Source of the DNA: Anodontia alba
Lineage: Eukaryota > Mollusca > Bivalvia > Lucinida > Lucinidae
Length of the DNA: 64,000 nucleotides
Assembly (NCBI GenBank): GCA_964016985.1
Contig: OZ024831.1
Span: 81,880,263-81,944,262, forward strand
Reading direction: 5' to 3'
Shown one piece after another: positions 42,847 to 54,194 of the stretch. Numbering within the stretch: the stretch's first letter is position 1; each line of letters opens with the position of its first letter. A program made the translations under genes and the position numbers. The notes below the pieces were generated by a model, which saw only the letters and a list, made by a program, of their open reading frames with translations, was not told where the DNA came from and did not search any database.

Positions 42847-44183
42847 GTTATTTGGCTCAGTAGTTCCGGGTTTTAGCTAGTTCCGAATAAGTGAAAAAAT
42901 CGTCAGCAAATACACGGCAGCGGTCAAATTTAAAAAGGAAAAAAATGGTATGGTTCTGTCATTCATTTATTCTTCTGCATATGTCAGAAAATAAATATAG
43001 GTATATAACTGTATTGATCGATATGATCCAATTTCCCCTAGCAACCCTGCGCATAACATAAATTTTGAAAAATGTGAACTAATGTGTGGAACATACTTTT
43101 CAACATGTGCTTAAATGCTATCTGCAACAATTTTAAACAAAGTGCTTGTTTTCAACCATTAATCAATCACTAATTTGTGCATCCTATTTAGTCAGTTCCA
43201 GGTAAGGTGTTTACACACTGTGTTTAAAGGTGTGAAGATGTCAATGTAGTGTATGTAAAAGAATCTAACACACGTAACAGACGATTGAAGCGAAAATATG
43301 AGGCTCGTCGAGATAATCTGATTTATGAAATGTGCGAACAACAAAGACACATACAGGTAGTTTTTGCATCTGTGCAGTCTGATAAACACCATTGTTGTTC
43401 ACTGTCTAGATAGTATACTATACCTATCAAACCTTTCAAGACTAGCTAATCCGGCGCTATGGCCGAGTCGGTCGGTCTGAGTCTTACTTGGTTGAAAACC
43501 TGGAAGACGGGTGCTTATATATTATCTGCACTTTGACAAAGTATGGGGAGACTTTTATAGGGGCATCACATGGCCCTAAACACCAGCTACATTAGGGATC
43601 ATCCTAGAGGGTGATTTGAGAGAAAAAGTCTCCCTAAGCTGGTTGACCTCCCTATCTTGAGCTGAGGGAGAAGTGAAAATGTATAGAATTTACAGAGAAA
43701 TCCAAAATTTGGAATAAAACTTCTCCCTGAAATTGATTCAAAACTTCTCCCTCTCTGAAAGCTCTAGGATGACCCCTGCTACAATTGGATTAATTAACGC
43801 ATAATTTTACTGCAAGCTTATTTTATTTTCGGGCTTCAGAAGGGGGTAAAATAGGACCTTATGCACATACTCTTTTCAACTTCTTAAACCTCATTGAAAT
43901 ATTTTTATATTGGAAATATTATTAAATCCAGAAAATAGGAGCTAAATCTTGCAGTAAGGAGGGACTACATGCCGAAAAATCGTTATGCCATAAATTATGC
44001 GATTTTGGCTTTAAGGGCCGGTTTTAAGGTCTTTGTGAACCTGTTCCTTTGTGAGGAATGTCTTTATATTGAATAAAGTAATATTATATAGTGGCTGTTG
44101 CATTATCCAAGGGATTTCTAACAGATCCCTCATTCATTATTCGGAACTAGCAAAACTATTAGGAACTAGCCAAATCAGTGGTG
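42847..44183. mobile_element. 1.3-kb element with about 45-bp imperfect terminal inverted repeats
   Basis: ATTTGGCTCAGTAGTTCCGG ... GCTAGTTCCGAATAA at the left (about 42850-42890) pairs with TTATTCGGAACTAGC ... AGGAACTAGCCAAAT at the right (about 44133-44175). It has no long ORF. It contains a tRNA-Ser/Leu-like piece (ATGGCCGAGTCGGTCGGTCT at about 43458) and a nested MITE at 43589-43795. Confidence 0.55.
43589..43795 (+). mobile_element. MITE with ATCATCCTAGAG/CTCTAGGATGA ends
   Basis: GGATCATCCTAGAGGGTGAT at the left and AGCTCTAGGATGACCCCTGC at the right. The body has GTCTCCCTAAGCTGG and ACTTCTCCCTGAAATTGA. An inverted copy is at 54195-54398. Confidence 0.7.
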
Positions 44184-44499
44184 TACTTCACAGTCATCGC
44201 AAGGGCAGATAACCAAAGGCCAATGACATATTTAAGTACATGCAAATGAATGGGCACTTGGTACTGGTAAACCGCTGCTTTAAATTTGAAATTGATTTTA
44301 ATATGAAAGAAAAGGAAGAAAGAAAAAAAAAATGTTTTGTTAATTGTTTGTATCCTTTTGATAAATTTACATGTAGATAAAGTTTTACCTGCTGTGATCC
44401 ATACTGTTAATTATCTTCTTTATGAGATTAATAATGAGGTGTGAAAACACATGCTCTTAGCAAACAGCTTTAATTTGTATTATCTCCTTAGTACCTTTA

Positions 44500-45475
44500 C
44501 TTGTTATGTCTCCCCGTGACAGGGTGGATACATACATGTATTGTTTTTGCCTCGGTTGTCGTTCTGTCACGACATATTGTCCGCTTTATAACTTGAAAAC
44601 CTTTCAAGATATTTTCATGAAACTTTATAGAAATATAAAGCATCATCAAACAACTTGCTGACCACAAGAACCATAACTCTTGTCTACGTCAGCGCCAGTG
44701 CCATCACATCTCCATGCACATCAAAATTCCAAATGTGTTCCTCCAGTCGTCATCCATAGGGCTATTACCTTTGACAGTTTCAAGGTTCTAACTGAAAAAG
44801 CCTAAGCGGAGTTGTGTTACAATAAAAAAAAAAGGACTTGAAATCCAACATTTTTAACTCTAGTGACCGCGCCCCACATGCCCCTGGGGCAGAATTTTTG
44901 CGCCACTGTATTCTACTCTTCGTTACCTTTGATTTGATATGCAATATGACTGTTTGTACAAAATGGATTTTGGACCTTTTGGGGCTATACCCCCTGGCCC
45001 TGCCCCCAGGGGTTACATCAGAATTCCAAATGTGTTCTTCCAGTCCTCATCTAAGGGCTATCACCTGTGAAAGTTTCAAGGTTCTAGCTCAAAGAGCCTA
45101 AGAGGAGCTGTGTGACAATAAAAAAAAAAGGATGCAAAATCCTACTTTTTGACCCCTAGAGTCCTCAGACATGCCCTCGGGGCAAACTTTTGCCCCACTG
45201 TATTCTACTCTTAATTACCTTCCATTTGATATGCAACATGGCTATGTACAAAATGGATTTTGGACCCTTTGGGGTCACACCCCACTGGCCCTGCCCCAAG
45301 GGGTTACATCAAAATTCCGAATGTGTTTGTCCAGTCCTCATCCATAGGACTATCACCTGAGAAAGTTTTAAGCTTCTAGCTTAAATGGTCTAGGAGCAAT
45401 GGTGTGACATTACAGACGGATGGACGGGGCTATAACAATATCCCTGCTTTTTCTTCGAAAAGCGTGGAGATGAAA
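44500..45475 (+). repeat. Tandem-core element, about 290-bp units (three)
   Basis: It starts GTCTCCCCGTGACAGGGTGG. Three units carry AAATGTGTTC, CCAGTCCTCATCCATAGGG, GAAAGTTTCAAGGTTCTAGC, TGGATTTTGGACC and CTGGCCCTGCCCC (about 44725, 45020, 45310). It ends ACAGACGGATGGACGGGGCT, then CCTGCTTTTTCTTCGAAAAG CGTGGAGAT, the hairpin-like end shared with 12035 and 51030. Confidence 0.7.
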
Positions 45476-45689
45476 ACAATGAAACTGATTCTGTAAATTT
45501 ATCATATTCTGAAAATTAAGAAGACTGCCATAGACATCTCAGTTTTGATAAAAGTTTGAAATTCCCTGACTTTTACCAATTTTTGCCAATTTTCCTGACT
45601 CAAACAAAACTTCCCTGACTTTTCCATAACCTGGAAAAATTCTCATTCTCCAGACTTTTTTCCCTGACCGTAGCAACCCTGCAGTTAGT

Positions 45690-45900
45690 TTACATGAAAT
45701 GTCACATCTTATTTTCTCTGAAAAATATTTTATTAGAATGTTGTAGACCTGCTACATCACACTTGGTAATCTCGTAAGGGGTAGCCGCTGGTTATGCACT
45801 TAAAATCTTAAGAGAACTTCCGGCCATGACATACGAGACATCCAAATGTCAACAAACAGATAAATTCTCCCGATTTATTGATTTTTAGTAAAGTCAAAGG
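45690..45900. other. No assignable feature
   Basis: Weak fold-back fragment (ATGAAATGTCACATCTTATT TTCTCTGAAAAA) at the left; otherwise AT-rich without motifs. Confidence 0.35.
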
Positions 45901-46261
45901 CATATTTTGAAAAATCGTACAATGCTATTCCCAGCAACTTTCATTTCTGCATCTGAAAAGATAGGTGTGGGCTTAAAAAAAACAAACAAACAAAAACAAG
46001 CGGCTAATTTCTATTTCAATTTCACCCAGAGAAGAGTCGTCCAATATTTCTGTTTTAACTTTTTTTCCAGTGTAAAATGGAGGTATTTTCAGCTATCTGG
46101 ACTATAAACTACTGATTTAACATATCAAATAAGACGCACTGCAACCTACATCTACATGTGCGTTGAAATACACAAGATGCTAAATTTCCCAAGTATTTGT
46201 TCTGGGAATTAAAATATTTGTGCCGGATATGACTTATGAGGCCGACTACCCCTTACAGGAG

Positions 46262-46352
46262 CATTAATCTTTAAAGTGTGGTTAGGTAAACTGACCACCC
46301 TCGACATGAGCCCATTGTGTTGACTGGGCCATAAAACCTCAACACACACATA
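46262..46352 (+). mobile_element. SINE-1, 3' fragment
   Basis: GTGTGGTTAGGTAAACTGAC, CTCGACATGAGCCCATTGTG and ACTGGGCCATAAAACCTCAA. Confidence 0.65.
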
Positions 46353-46729
46353 CCTCTAAAGGCAGTTTTCAGCTAAGAACTCCATGTGCCAACCGAGTCA
46401 ATACCCACTAAATCTGGCACTTTGCCTTTACTCTGCTGTGACAAGAAGGGCTGTCTAAGACAACAAATTATGCCTTTCAGGTTCAAGGGTCTGGTGATTT
46501 AAGGGGAATGGATACATTTTTTGGAAAGGTAACTCTGTCAATTTTGTTTTTACATGTACCTGTGTTGAGAATATTTATCACACTGACCACTTAAAACCAA
46601 CTGAAAGCACAGGGCAAATTTTTCCTTTAAGTGTCAACCTCTTTTTTTCAGAAGGGAGACAAAACAATTTTGGAAGAATTACCTCCCCTGAAAGTGTATC
46701 TATAATTCTCCTTAAATGCTTTACCAAAT

Positions 46730-46945
46730 AAATGGTTGGTTGGTTTAGAGTTTAACAGCCCAGATAACATTTTTAAGGTCATGTAGAGCCGGTCAATTTA
46801 CCCAACCACAACTCTTCTTGGGCAGGTTTAGTCCTCTCTGCAGTTAACCAGTACTGGTGCATTCTTTCACCAGAAACTGACAACTGACCTTCTTGAATCA
46901 GTGGAAATGAAAGAATGATCATAGAAAATATGTCATGATCAAATT
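46730..46945 (-). mobile_element. SINE-1, diverged copy without head
   Basis: GGTTTAGAGTTTAACAGCCC at the tail end, then CCAGAAACTGACAACTGACC and AAATATGTCATGATCAA. The tRNA-like head is missing. Confidence 0.6.
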
Positions 46946-46982
46946 AAATGATATACAATGCATGAAATGGGTCCTTAGGTAA

Positions 46983-47206
46983 TACACCACAACCTCTTTA
47001 TAACACTATTATTGGGGTCCATAGCATAAACCATGTTAGTTAAACAACCGTGTTATATCCAAACTAAAATGTATAGATTATATTGAAAAATGACCATTTA
47101 TGGTCATTTTTCAATATAATCTATACATTTTTGGGATCCATCTTTGAACCGCGTTATATCCAAAACCGTGTTATAATGAACCGTGTTATAAAGAGGTTGT
47201 AGTGTA
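46983..47206. mobile_element. TA-flanked palindromic MITE
   Basis: The terminal repeats ACACCACAACCTCTTTATAA CAC (46984-47006) and the inverse at 47183-47205 differ at one of 23 positions. TA flanks both sides, as in Tc1/mariner-type elements. The centre is a perfect 31-bp stem with a 4-base loop (47066-47096 and 47101-47131). Confidence 0.85.
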
Positions 47207-47349
47207 CGTGGTAAACAAAGTCATGTTAACAAAGTTACAGATGACCAAAGAACCTCCTGTGCTAAGCTTACAGAACCTGAACTGGCACACTGTAACACGA
47301 CTGAGTTACCTGTTGTATGATGCCCCTTGTAGTTGGCATAACATTAAAT

Positions 47350-47487
47350 TATTGGTAATTATAGTTCCAAATAAGAGGGAGTTAATTTTTTTTTTACCTC
47401 ACCATGAAAACATGTTGCCTGTACTCTTTAGAAGTGCCTCAGCATGGCACTTCTAATAATTATCCACAACATACATTTTCATGGATT
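47350..47487. mobile_element. Fold-back (GTTGTGGGTACT family), right end lost
   Basis: AGTTCCAAATAAGAGGGAG starts it. GAAGTGCCTCAGCATGGCAC TTCTAAT is the centre, and CCACAACATACATTTTCATG ends it. Confidence 0.6.
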
Positions 47488-47640
47488 TCAGGTCCTTTTT
47501 TTATTGTAACACAACTCCGCTTTGGCATTTTCAGCTAGAACCTTGAAACTGTCACAGGTAATAGCCCTAAGGATGATGACTGGAGGAACGCATTTGGAAT
47601 TTTGATGTGCACAGAGATATGGGATGGCTCTGGCGCGGGG
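47488..47640 (-). repeat. Inverted partial copy of the 290-bp repeat unit
   Basis: ATTGTAACACAACTCCGCTT, TTGAAACTGTCACAGGTAAT and ATGACTGGAGGAACGCATTT are the inverse of 44690-44830. Confidence 0.75.
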
Positions 47641-48029
47641 ATGTGCGATGGCGCGCCATCGACTTGCTCTAGTGTTAAATAATATTTAAATTCTTGGAAA
47701 TTCTTTGCATCCCAGATTGTTTGACAAGAATGCTATATTTTGAATTTCAAGCTGTGTTTGAAAAGGAGACTGAAGAGTGTGAAAGGTGATCAGTAATTAA
47801 TGAAATAAAACTGCTATCTTGGAAGATTTGGTGGCTGAGAAGAGCCGTCGAAAAAGTCTGGAAAATGGTGAAAAGTCAGGGAAAAGATGGGGAATTTTGA
47901 AATAGAAAATGAGTGGCAGCCCTGAATTATTCTGCTAGACAGACAATTCACATGAAGTCATTTTATTTTCTCTGAAAAATTATAAAAAAAAACAACAAAA
48001 AAACAATTTCATCTGTAGCTGTGATTGGC

Positions 48030-48225
48030 ATCTTATCATGCAAATTGAGCAGATGACAAACAGAAGATATTCTTATTTTTCCTAGAAAATAGGATCTGAC
48101 ACTTCATGCAAATTAAGAGGTATTTTGCATGAAGTGTCAAATCCTGTTTTCTAGGAAAAATAAGAAAAACATTTCAAAATGCCGTCTGCTGAAATTTTTA
48201 CCAAGCATGCAAAGTGTTAAGATTA
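48030..48225. mobile_element. Fold-back MITE (CAGCAGACGACAAATTGATG family), intact hairpin
   Basis: CTTATTTTTCCTAGAAAATA GGATCTGACACTTCATGCAA AT pairs with ATTTTGCATGAAGTGTCAAA TCCTGTTTTCTAGGAAAAAT AAG. Confidence 0.75.
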
Positions 48226-48604
48226 AAACACTTAAGGAATTTATCCAGTCTACATACACATTTGAAAATTCTTTGCAAGAAAGCAATTTTGCTCTAAATT
48301 AATGAGATAGTTACAGAGGTCTGAGAAGAATATTTCTCCTGATAAATCAGGTCAAGAAATGATCAGTCTAAATAATATGGTAATTTTACTGTCAGGCTGT
48401 TCATTATAGTCCCTATAAAAACTTCCCTTTTCGCAATTTCCATTTAATCTAAAAATCAATTTCGAGAGGTTGGTCATTAATATGAATGAGCTATTTGTAC
48501 AGTATGCATTAATTTCACGCTGTGTTGCTGTTCCTCTATAAATATGTATGAAGCCTTCATTAGTATTCAGCCAAAGAGGCTTAAAACGGGGCTCTGCGTT
48601 CTAA

Positions 48605-48802
48605 AGATACTTACAGATTTTGCCTGTCGTAGGTGAAATTCGATGAAGCAGTAAGATTATGTTGTAATATTTTTATTTTTCCTTGAACAGACTTCAGTCT
48701 ATTGTGATTGCAGTTTGCATTTGAACTTATTTTGGTTTTGAATTTAATTTTTACACCTCTGTGTACAGGTTTAATAAATTCCCTTCTGAAATGATTATTC
48801 AT
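48605..48802 (-). CDS. Candidate exon with strong donor, unknown
   Basis: On the minus strand a Lys/Asn-rich open frame (starting MNNHFRREFIKPVHRG) runs into CAAAATCT/GTAAGTATC, a near-perfect donor. The flanks at 48.23-48.9 kb show no recognisable repeat. No acceptor or protein family is evident, so this rests mainly on the donor. Confidence 0.2.
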
Positions 48803-49007
48803 CTAGATTTAGGAGATAGGATTGCTTTAAGGGAAAAATGTCAACATTTCGAAGGCCTTTTGTTGTGCAAATTAGCCAATTTAAACAAGTATTCCCATTT
48901 CTCAACTTATATGCATATGAATTACTGTATGTACCCAACTGCTTGAGCGACCGTCTTTTGCAGAAAAAAAAAACTACCTTTTCGTCCTTTTGTTTTATTT
49001 ATTTTCT

Positions 49008-49208
49008 TTGACGCTAAGCACTCTGGATAAATCTTTTTAGCAGACGACATATTGAATATTTTTTTTTTTTTTATTTTTCCTAGGAAAACAGGTTTTGACA
49101 TTTCTCCAATGGAGACAGTTTGCATGAAGTTTCAAATCCTGTTTTCTGTGAAAAAAAAGAAAAATATCAATTTGTCATCTGCTAAATTTGCCGAAAGAGT
49201 AGTAAAGT
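49008..49208. mobile_element. Fold-back MITE (CAGCAGACGACAAATTGATG family)
   Basis: GACGCTAAGCACTCTGG, AGCAGACGACATATTGAA and AACAGGTTTTGACATTTCTC are paired with GAAGTTTCAAATCCTGTTTT and CAATTTGTCATCTGCTAAAT. Confidence 0.65.
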
Positions 49209-49334
49209 TTAACCTGTGTGTACAATTTGTGCTGTTGAAACAAGTACTTATTTTTGGAAGTTCTACTAAATACAACAATTATGTTTGATTTACATAAAGA
49301 ATGCAAATTATGACATAGCTCTAGGTAAGCCTTT

Positions 49335-49495
49335 TTTTTTTTTTTTTTCAACCAAAAAGTGTTGATTTGTTATTTGTCCTGAAAAACATACGTTTATGTC
49401 TCTGGGATGTGTTTCTAATGAGTACCCACAGCATAATGTTTTTATGGAGAAATCAGAAAACCTTCAATACAGTTTGGCTGGACAAATAAGAACAT
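49335..49495. mobile_element. Fold-back, diverged (GTTGTGGGTACT family)
   Basis: CAACCAAAAAGTGTTGATTT, TTTCTAATGAGTACCCACAG and TTTTTATGGAGAAATCAGAA. The stretch 49495-50590 beyond it has generic tandem-core fragments (ACATAATTCTATTACATG, TGGTGGAGTATTATG) but no gene. Confidence 0.45.
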
Positions 49496-50591
49496 TGTTT
49501 GGAGCTATGGGTATATATTTATGATATTAGCTGGATGTTCTTGAGCCTGTCCATCTGCCTGTGTTCATTTTCATGTGGTTTTCAGGCATTTTTGGACATG
49601 TTTTTAAAAAAATCTGTCCTTTCAAATAGGGATATCCAGGCTGGCGGGCGTTGGGCGTCATCCCAGGTTTACCTTTTGGTTAACCTTTTTTCAAAGTTAT
49701 ATGTTACCTTTATTCTTCAATGGATTGCTTTCATATTTGGTGGGATGAAGAGGAGGACCAGTAGGCATGTCACATGCAAGAGAGACAACTCTCACTTCCT
49801 TTATTATGTACTTATATCCCCTGATGTCCGAGGTTTACCTTTTGGTTAACCTTTTTGAAGAACTGGTCCGTAACATAATTCTATTACATGTTTTTCTTGT
49901 ATAGAGTTATATTGAGTTCCAGCACCTGATAAATGTTAAAAATTGCTTTCCATGCCAAAACTTGTGAGTATTTTATCCGGTTCAAGCAAACTTCATGTGC
50001 TTGCTTTTTCCGCTTATATACAATCAAATAAACATACATGTACATGTAGGATCAGTTCAAAAACTGTATTTATCTTTCAATTTTAACATGAATTTTGACT
50101 CCTGATAAATATTTAAATTGATGTCTCTGTTATAAATTGAGCATTTCTCATCTAAACCGTCTGTCTCATCTAAACTAAATGAAATTAAGACAGTGACAAT
50201 TATACTCTGCCATACAATAGTGGTGGAGTATTATGTTTTTTGCTCGGATGTCTGTCAGTTGTAGTCTGTCCATTCATCTGTCTGTATTTCATTTTTTATG
50301 TGATAAGTTCAATTGTGTTTCATCATTCATGCATTTCATTGAAAGTTTATGTGTGCATTGGTATTGGTAATAAGTCATATTGGTTATTTTTGATGATTAT
50401 TTACAGAGTTATGGCCCATGATAAATGTTAAAAATTGGTTTCTATGCCATAACTTTTGTCTCTTCTATCCAGTTCATTATGAAATTCATGTGATGACTTC
50501 ATGATGAATAATCACAGGTTCAGTTCAAAGACACATTTACAATATAAAATGTACATGTAATTCTGCTAGGAATTATACTGCTTTACAAACA

Positions 50592-50806
50592 TTAAAACCC
50601 TTGTCCTGCTGAACCCGGATATGTCCTGCCTCTGCAAACAGTGTAGATCCAGATCAGTTGGCTTCTAAGAAGACAACTGATCTGGATCTGCACTGTTTGC
50701 CATTCAGTATTTGAATTTGCATGAACAACCTTGATCAAGTAATCTGATTGGCTGAAAATTAGAAGTGGGAGTAGCATCTGAAATTATTCAGCAGGACAAG
50801 GATTGG
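50592..50806 (+). mobile_element. Fold-back MITE (CCTGCTGAA family)
   Basis: AACCCTTGTCCTGCTGAACC and ATTCAGCAGGACAAGGATT are the ends. GATCAGTTGGCTTCTAAGAA GACAACTGATC is the hairpin. Confidence 0.75.
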
Positions 50807-51029
50807 AATTGGCATCTTTGTAGATCAGGTAAGAAAGTCATCACTACAGCCCACCCTTGAGGGAGCTAAAAAACTGAAAACACCACAAAGTACTGTATGA
50901 TACCCATCCACGCACATGTTGAACTAATAATTGTTGTCTGTAAGTGAAGCTTACGTTACACCTTATGCAAATAATCTATTTCATGTAAATCACTATGAAT
51001 TTCATTTGATTGGGACAAAAGAAACTACA

Positions 51030-51510
51030 TGTAGATCACGCAGTCAGTGGCACACCATTGCAAAATTCCCACGCTCAGTGCTAATGTTGCTCTTGTGCAT
51101 TCTTACTGGGTGGCTGGGTGAGGCGAAGGTGTCATGTACATGTATCTTACGTCTTTGGGGTGTCCAACTGATACTGGCTTACAGTTGGGCAAGGCCTGCT
51201 GTCTTTGCAACAGGTAAGGGTAGAGGGGGGAATGTTTTTATTTCTTCTGCTCCTTTACTTTCATTAATTTTTCTTTCTCCCCTGTACCTCTCTTTCATCT
51301 CCTCTGCTATCTCTTCTATCTCTCTGCTCCCTTTCCCTGAGAGATGACACAAAATGACCCACAAGGGTTCACGTGTCATTAAACCCCAACTTAGTCAATC
51401 TTGCACATTCTTACCATGTAGGGAAGTCATGTAGCAACTTCTCAAGTTGGGTTAATGACAGATGGTGGCATTCATAATTATCTCCATCGCTAAAGCATGG
51501 AGATAACCAG
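51030..51510. mobile_element. Hairpin-ended element, sister of 12035-12430, split by SINE-2
   Basis: GATCACGCAGTCAGTGGCAC starts it. The end hairpin is TATCTCCAT-CGCTAAAGC-ATGGAGATA at about 51477-51504. A SINE-2 copy lies inside. Confidence 0.7.
51107..51398 (+). mobile_element. SINE-2 copy, nested
   Basis: It reads in the sense orientation to the tail CATTAAACCCCAACTTAGTC. The target duplication TCTTGTGCATTCTTAC (51091-51106) and TCTTGCACATTCTTAC (51399-51414) matches at 14 of 16. Confidence 0.8.
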
Positions 51511-51514
51511 TTAT

Positions 51515-51790
51515 CCATTTATCTAGCGTCTTCCATCCACATATTAAAATGACATCCTCTGAAGCTGCTGGGCCAGTACATGTATCTATCAAATTTCATG
51601 TTGAAACTCTTTGGATTGGAAGTACAAAGATTTGCTTTTAAAAATGGTCTCATGCAGTCTGTAGATATGGCTGCCCAAGTATCAAGAAAGCTTTGATGCT
51701 GAATCTTTGTATACAGCTTCAGGGGTGTGAGATCTACCAAGTTTGCTTTAAAAGTGCAGTCCTACTGGTTGACCCTTGTATGGCAAGGTC
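51515..51790. repeat. Generic repeat fragment
   Basis: CTTGGTAGATCTCACACCCC and TGTATACAAAGATTCAGCAT on the minus strand resemble tandem-core element units. The open frame there is probably incidental. Confidence 0.3.
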
Positions 51791-52031
51791 AAATTTGCCT
51801 ATACATTTATGGGGGAAAATGATGGAAAATCATTTTCTCAGAATATATTAAAGACTATTGGAAGCTTTTTACATTATGTGATGAAAACAATCAAAACCTT
51901 TAAGTTACAATCAAAATTTTGTCTCCAAGGGGTTGTCTGCCACTGTCCCTGGGCTGTATACATGTACATGTATATAAAATCCTGAAAAAAATCTCTATAA
52001 AATCACATTCAAAAGTGATTTTTATGAATTT

Positions 52032-52375
52032 AATGCTTAGTACTGTGGTAAAATTTTCAGCAGACGACATTGAAATATATTTATTTTTCCCAGAAAACAA
52101 TGCAATGGAGACAATTTGCATAAAATGACAAATCCTGTTTATGTGGAAAAATAAGAAAAATATCATCAATTTGTTGTCTGCTAAATTAGCTCATGGAGTG
52201 GTAAAGGTTAAAACAAATGATCAAGTGACAAAAGCTTTCAGTTATCGAGGTTGTGTTCTCAGTGTTGTCTGTCCCTATCCAGGGGCTGTGTACATGTATA
52301 AAATCATGGAAATAAAAACACATAAAATCAGAGTTCAAAGTGTTTTTTTGTTTTTTTTTTCAACAAGTTAGCCCC
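52032..52375. mobile_element. Two fold-back fragments (CAGCAGACGACATTG family)
   Basis: TTTTCAGCAGACGACATTGA, CAATGGAGACAATTTGCATA and CAATTTGTTGTCTGCTAAAT. CCTATCCAGGGGCTGTGTAC with TCCCTGGGCTGTATACATGT at 51950 is a direct repeat that frames it. Confidence 0.5.
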
Positions 52376-52500
52376 AGTCCTGCTGAACCCCTGATATACA
52401 CCCTGCCTTTGCAAACAGTGTAGATCCAGATCAGTAGGCTTCCCAAGAAGCCAATTGATCTGGATCTGCACTGTTTGCCATTAAGTATGTGAATTTATAT
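52375..52500 (+). mobile_element. Fold-back MITE (CCTGCTGAA family), right part lost
   Basis: CAGTCCTGCTGAACCCCTGA, then GATCAGTAGGCTTCCCAAGA AGCCAATTGATC. Sequence ends after GTATGTGAATTTATAT. Confidence 0.7.
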
Positions 52501-52781
52501 AACCCTTGAATTATGACAGCCACAGACATCAGTCAGCTGTTTATTAGAGCCATCACCCATTTCTTAACCAAAATTAAACAATAGAAGGGAGGCCATAACC
52601 CACTAAGAATAATTCACTTCATCATTTTCACTCCCAAGAGGGAAAAAGTGACTAAATTTTTGAAAGATAATGAAAAGAACAGAATGGTAAAGAAATTTCT
52701 TCAAGAATATTGTGTAAAATAAGTAACTGAGTAAAACAAAATTCTTTTCTTTTTTTTTTTTTTTTTTCTTTTTTTTTTTAG

Positions 52782-52827
52782 CTATGATGCCTACTCTGAG
52801 TTTGATAATAAAAATTCTACAGAATAA
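52782..52827 (+). CDS. Candidate short terminal exon (weak)
   Basis: A long T tract with only two C interruptions ends in TTTTTAG. It is followed by C, 14 codons (YDAYSEFDNKNSTE) and TAA. The T tract may instead be a retroposon tail read backwards. The frame is short enough to be open by chance. Confidence 0.12.
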
Positions 52828-53189
52828 AAAAAAACTTAAATTTGATTTTTCACATTTTTATTTAGATTCAGTAGTGTCATGCTGTGTATTCACAGTATTG
52901 TAAACAAGGTGTCTTTATTGACAGTGAACTGATGACAATTGCCTTGTTTAGTGAGTATGTATGGTAACCTGTATGAACGAAAATAATAATTGATATTCAT
53001 TTGTGCATCTTCACGAAATGGTTACAGACTGAAATTGGTTGTTTTTTCTTTTGTTGTTGTTTTCTGATAACTGTAGAAGTGATCATGAGGAAACTTGGAT
53101 CTCCTGAAAGTAAGTAAATACTTTTCAGTGAAGTTTTTGATTGAGTGTGGCTTATCAACAATTTTTTGGTCATTAAACACACAGTGATT

Positions 53190-53580
53190 AACTCCTTCAT
53201 CCCTGAGTTTCTGAAGTGGACTCTTCCACCCTTGAATTCGGACATGTCCACTCATACAAATAGGGGTTTCACTCTAAAATCAAAAGCAGAATGACAAACA
53301 GTGTAGATTCTAATGAGATGGCTCCTTATGAGCTGTCTCTCCTGGATCTACACTGTTTGCACAGGTATCTGTTTTGGTCTATCAGGTACATGTAGAAAGG
53401 GTTATAACTCTTAAAGTACTTTGCAAAATTGCAGTAAACGACATTCTTAATTTTAGTTTTCTGAGCAAATAAGACTTGTCATTTCATGTGAACTGTCTGC
53501 TTATTTTCTCTGAAAAAAAAATTACAGAAATCAAAATATAATGTCTGCTACAGTTGTGATTAGCAATTTAATGGTTAAAT
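53190..53580. mobile_element. Fold-back MITEs, two families side by side
   Basis: AACTCCTTCATCCCTGAGTT to CATGTAGAAAGGGTTATAAC matches the 8885 family, with AAACAGTGTAGATTC inverted to GGATCTACACTGTTTGC. Then CAGTAAACGACATTC to AATGTCTGCTACAG is a diverged member of the second family. Confidence 0.55.
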
Positions 53581-53825
53581 TCAAGAAAACTGACAGCAAA
53601 TTAGTATTTTACTTTTCCCTGGAAACAGGACAGGGCCATCTAGTATAATTTTACTTGCTGCAGAATTAATTTGCATTTTTTTTTCTTTTAAGGAAACAGG
53701 GTGATGAACATGTAGCTTGTCTGTACAAAATTACAGGAAGAGCTATTTCACTAACCCTAACCCTGGTGTGGCCGACTGGTGGTATTTGAGTTGATGTCCA
53801 TAAATGCTAGCCTTTAAAGTGACAG

Positions 53826-53873
53826 TTTTTTTTTGTTTTTTGTTTTTTTTTTGTTTTTTTTTGTTTTTTTTAT
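53826..53873. repeat. T-rich (T)nG tract
   Basis: Runs of T broken by single G, ending in TTTATTATACAT. Confidence 0.9.
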
Positions 53874-53909
53874 TATACATTTGTATATCAGAGTAAATAA
53901 GATTAGGCA

Positions 53910-54040
53910 TTTATGTAACTCAAATGATTATTTAAGATATGAATTCTTTTAATTAGTTATTAATTATTAAAAATTCATATCTTAAGTAATCATTTGGGTT
54001 ACATATTTCATGTGAATTGTATTCACATGAAATATCACCT
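53910..54040. mobile_element. Palindromic MITE remnant
   Basis: ATGTAACTCAAATGATTATT TAAGATATGAATT pairs with AATTCATATCTTAAGTAATC ATTTGGGTTACAT. Next to it, TTTCATGTGAATTG-TATTCACATGAAAT is a second hairpin. Confidence 0.75.
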
Positions 54041-54194
54041 TATTTAAAAAAATAGGATTTATTTGGTTCATAGTTAGCATATTGGTAGATATTGGTCCAA
54101 ATTTTATACAGTTTCACCTTCAGTGGGATTAGGGGTCAAAATGTACATAGTTTACATTCAAATTTATATTGACATTTAGGTCCACATTTCTCTT

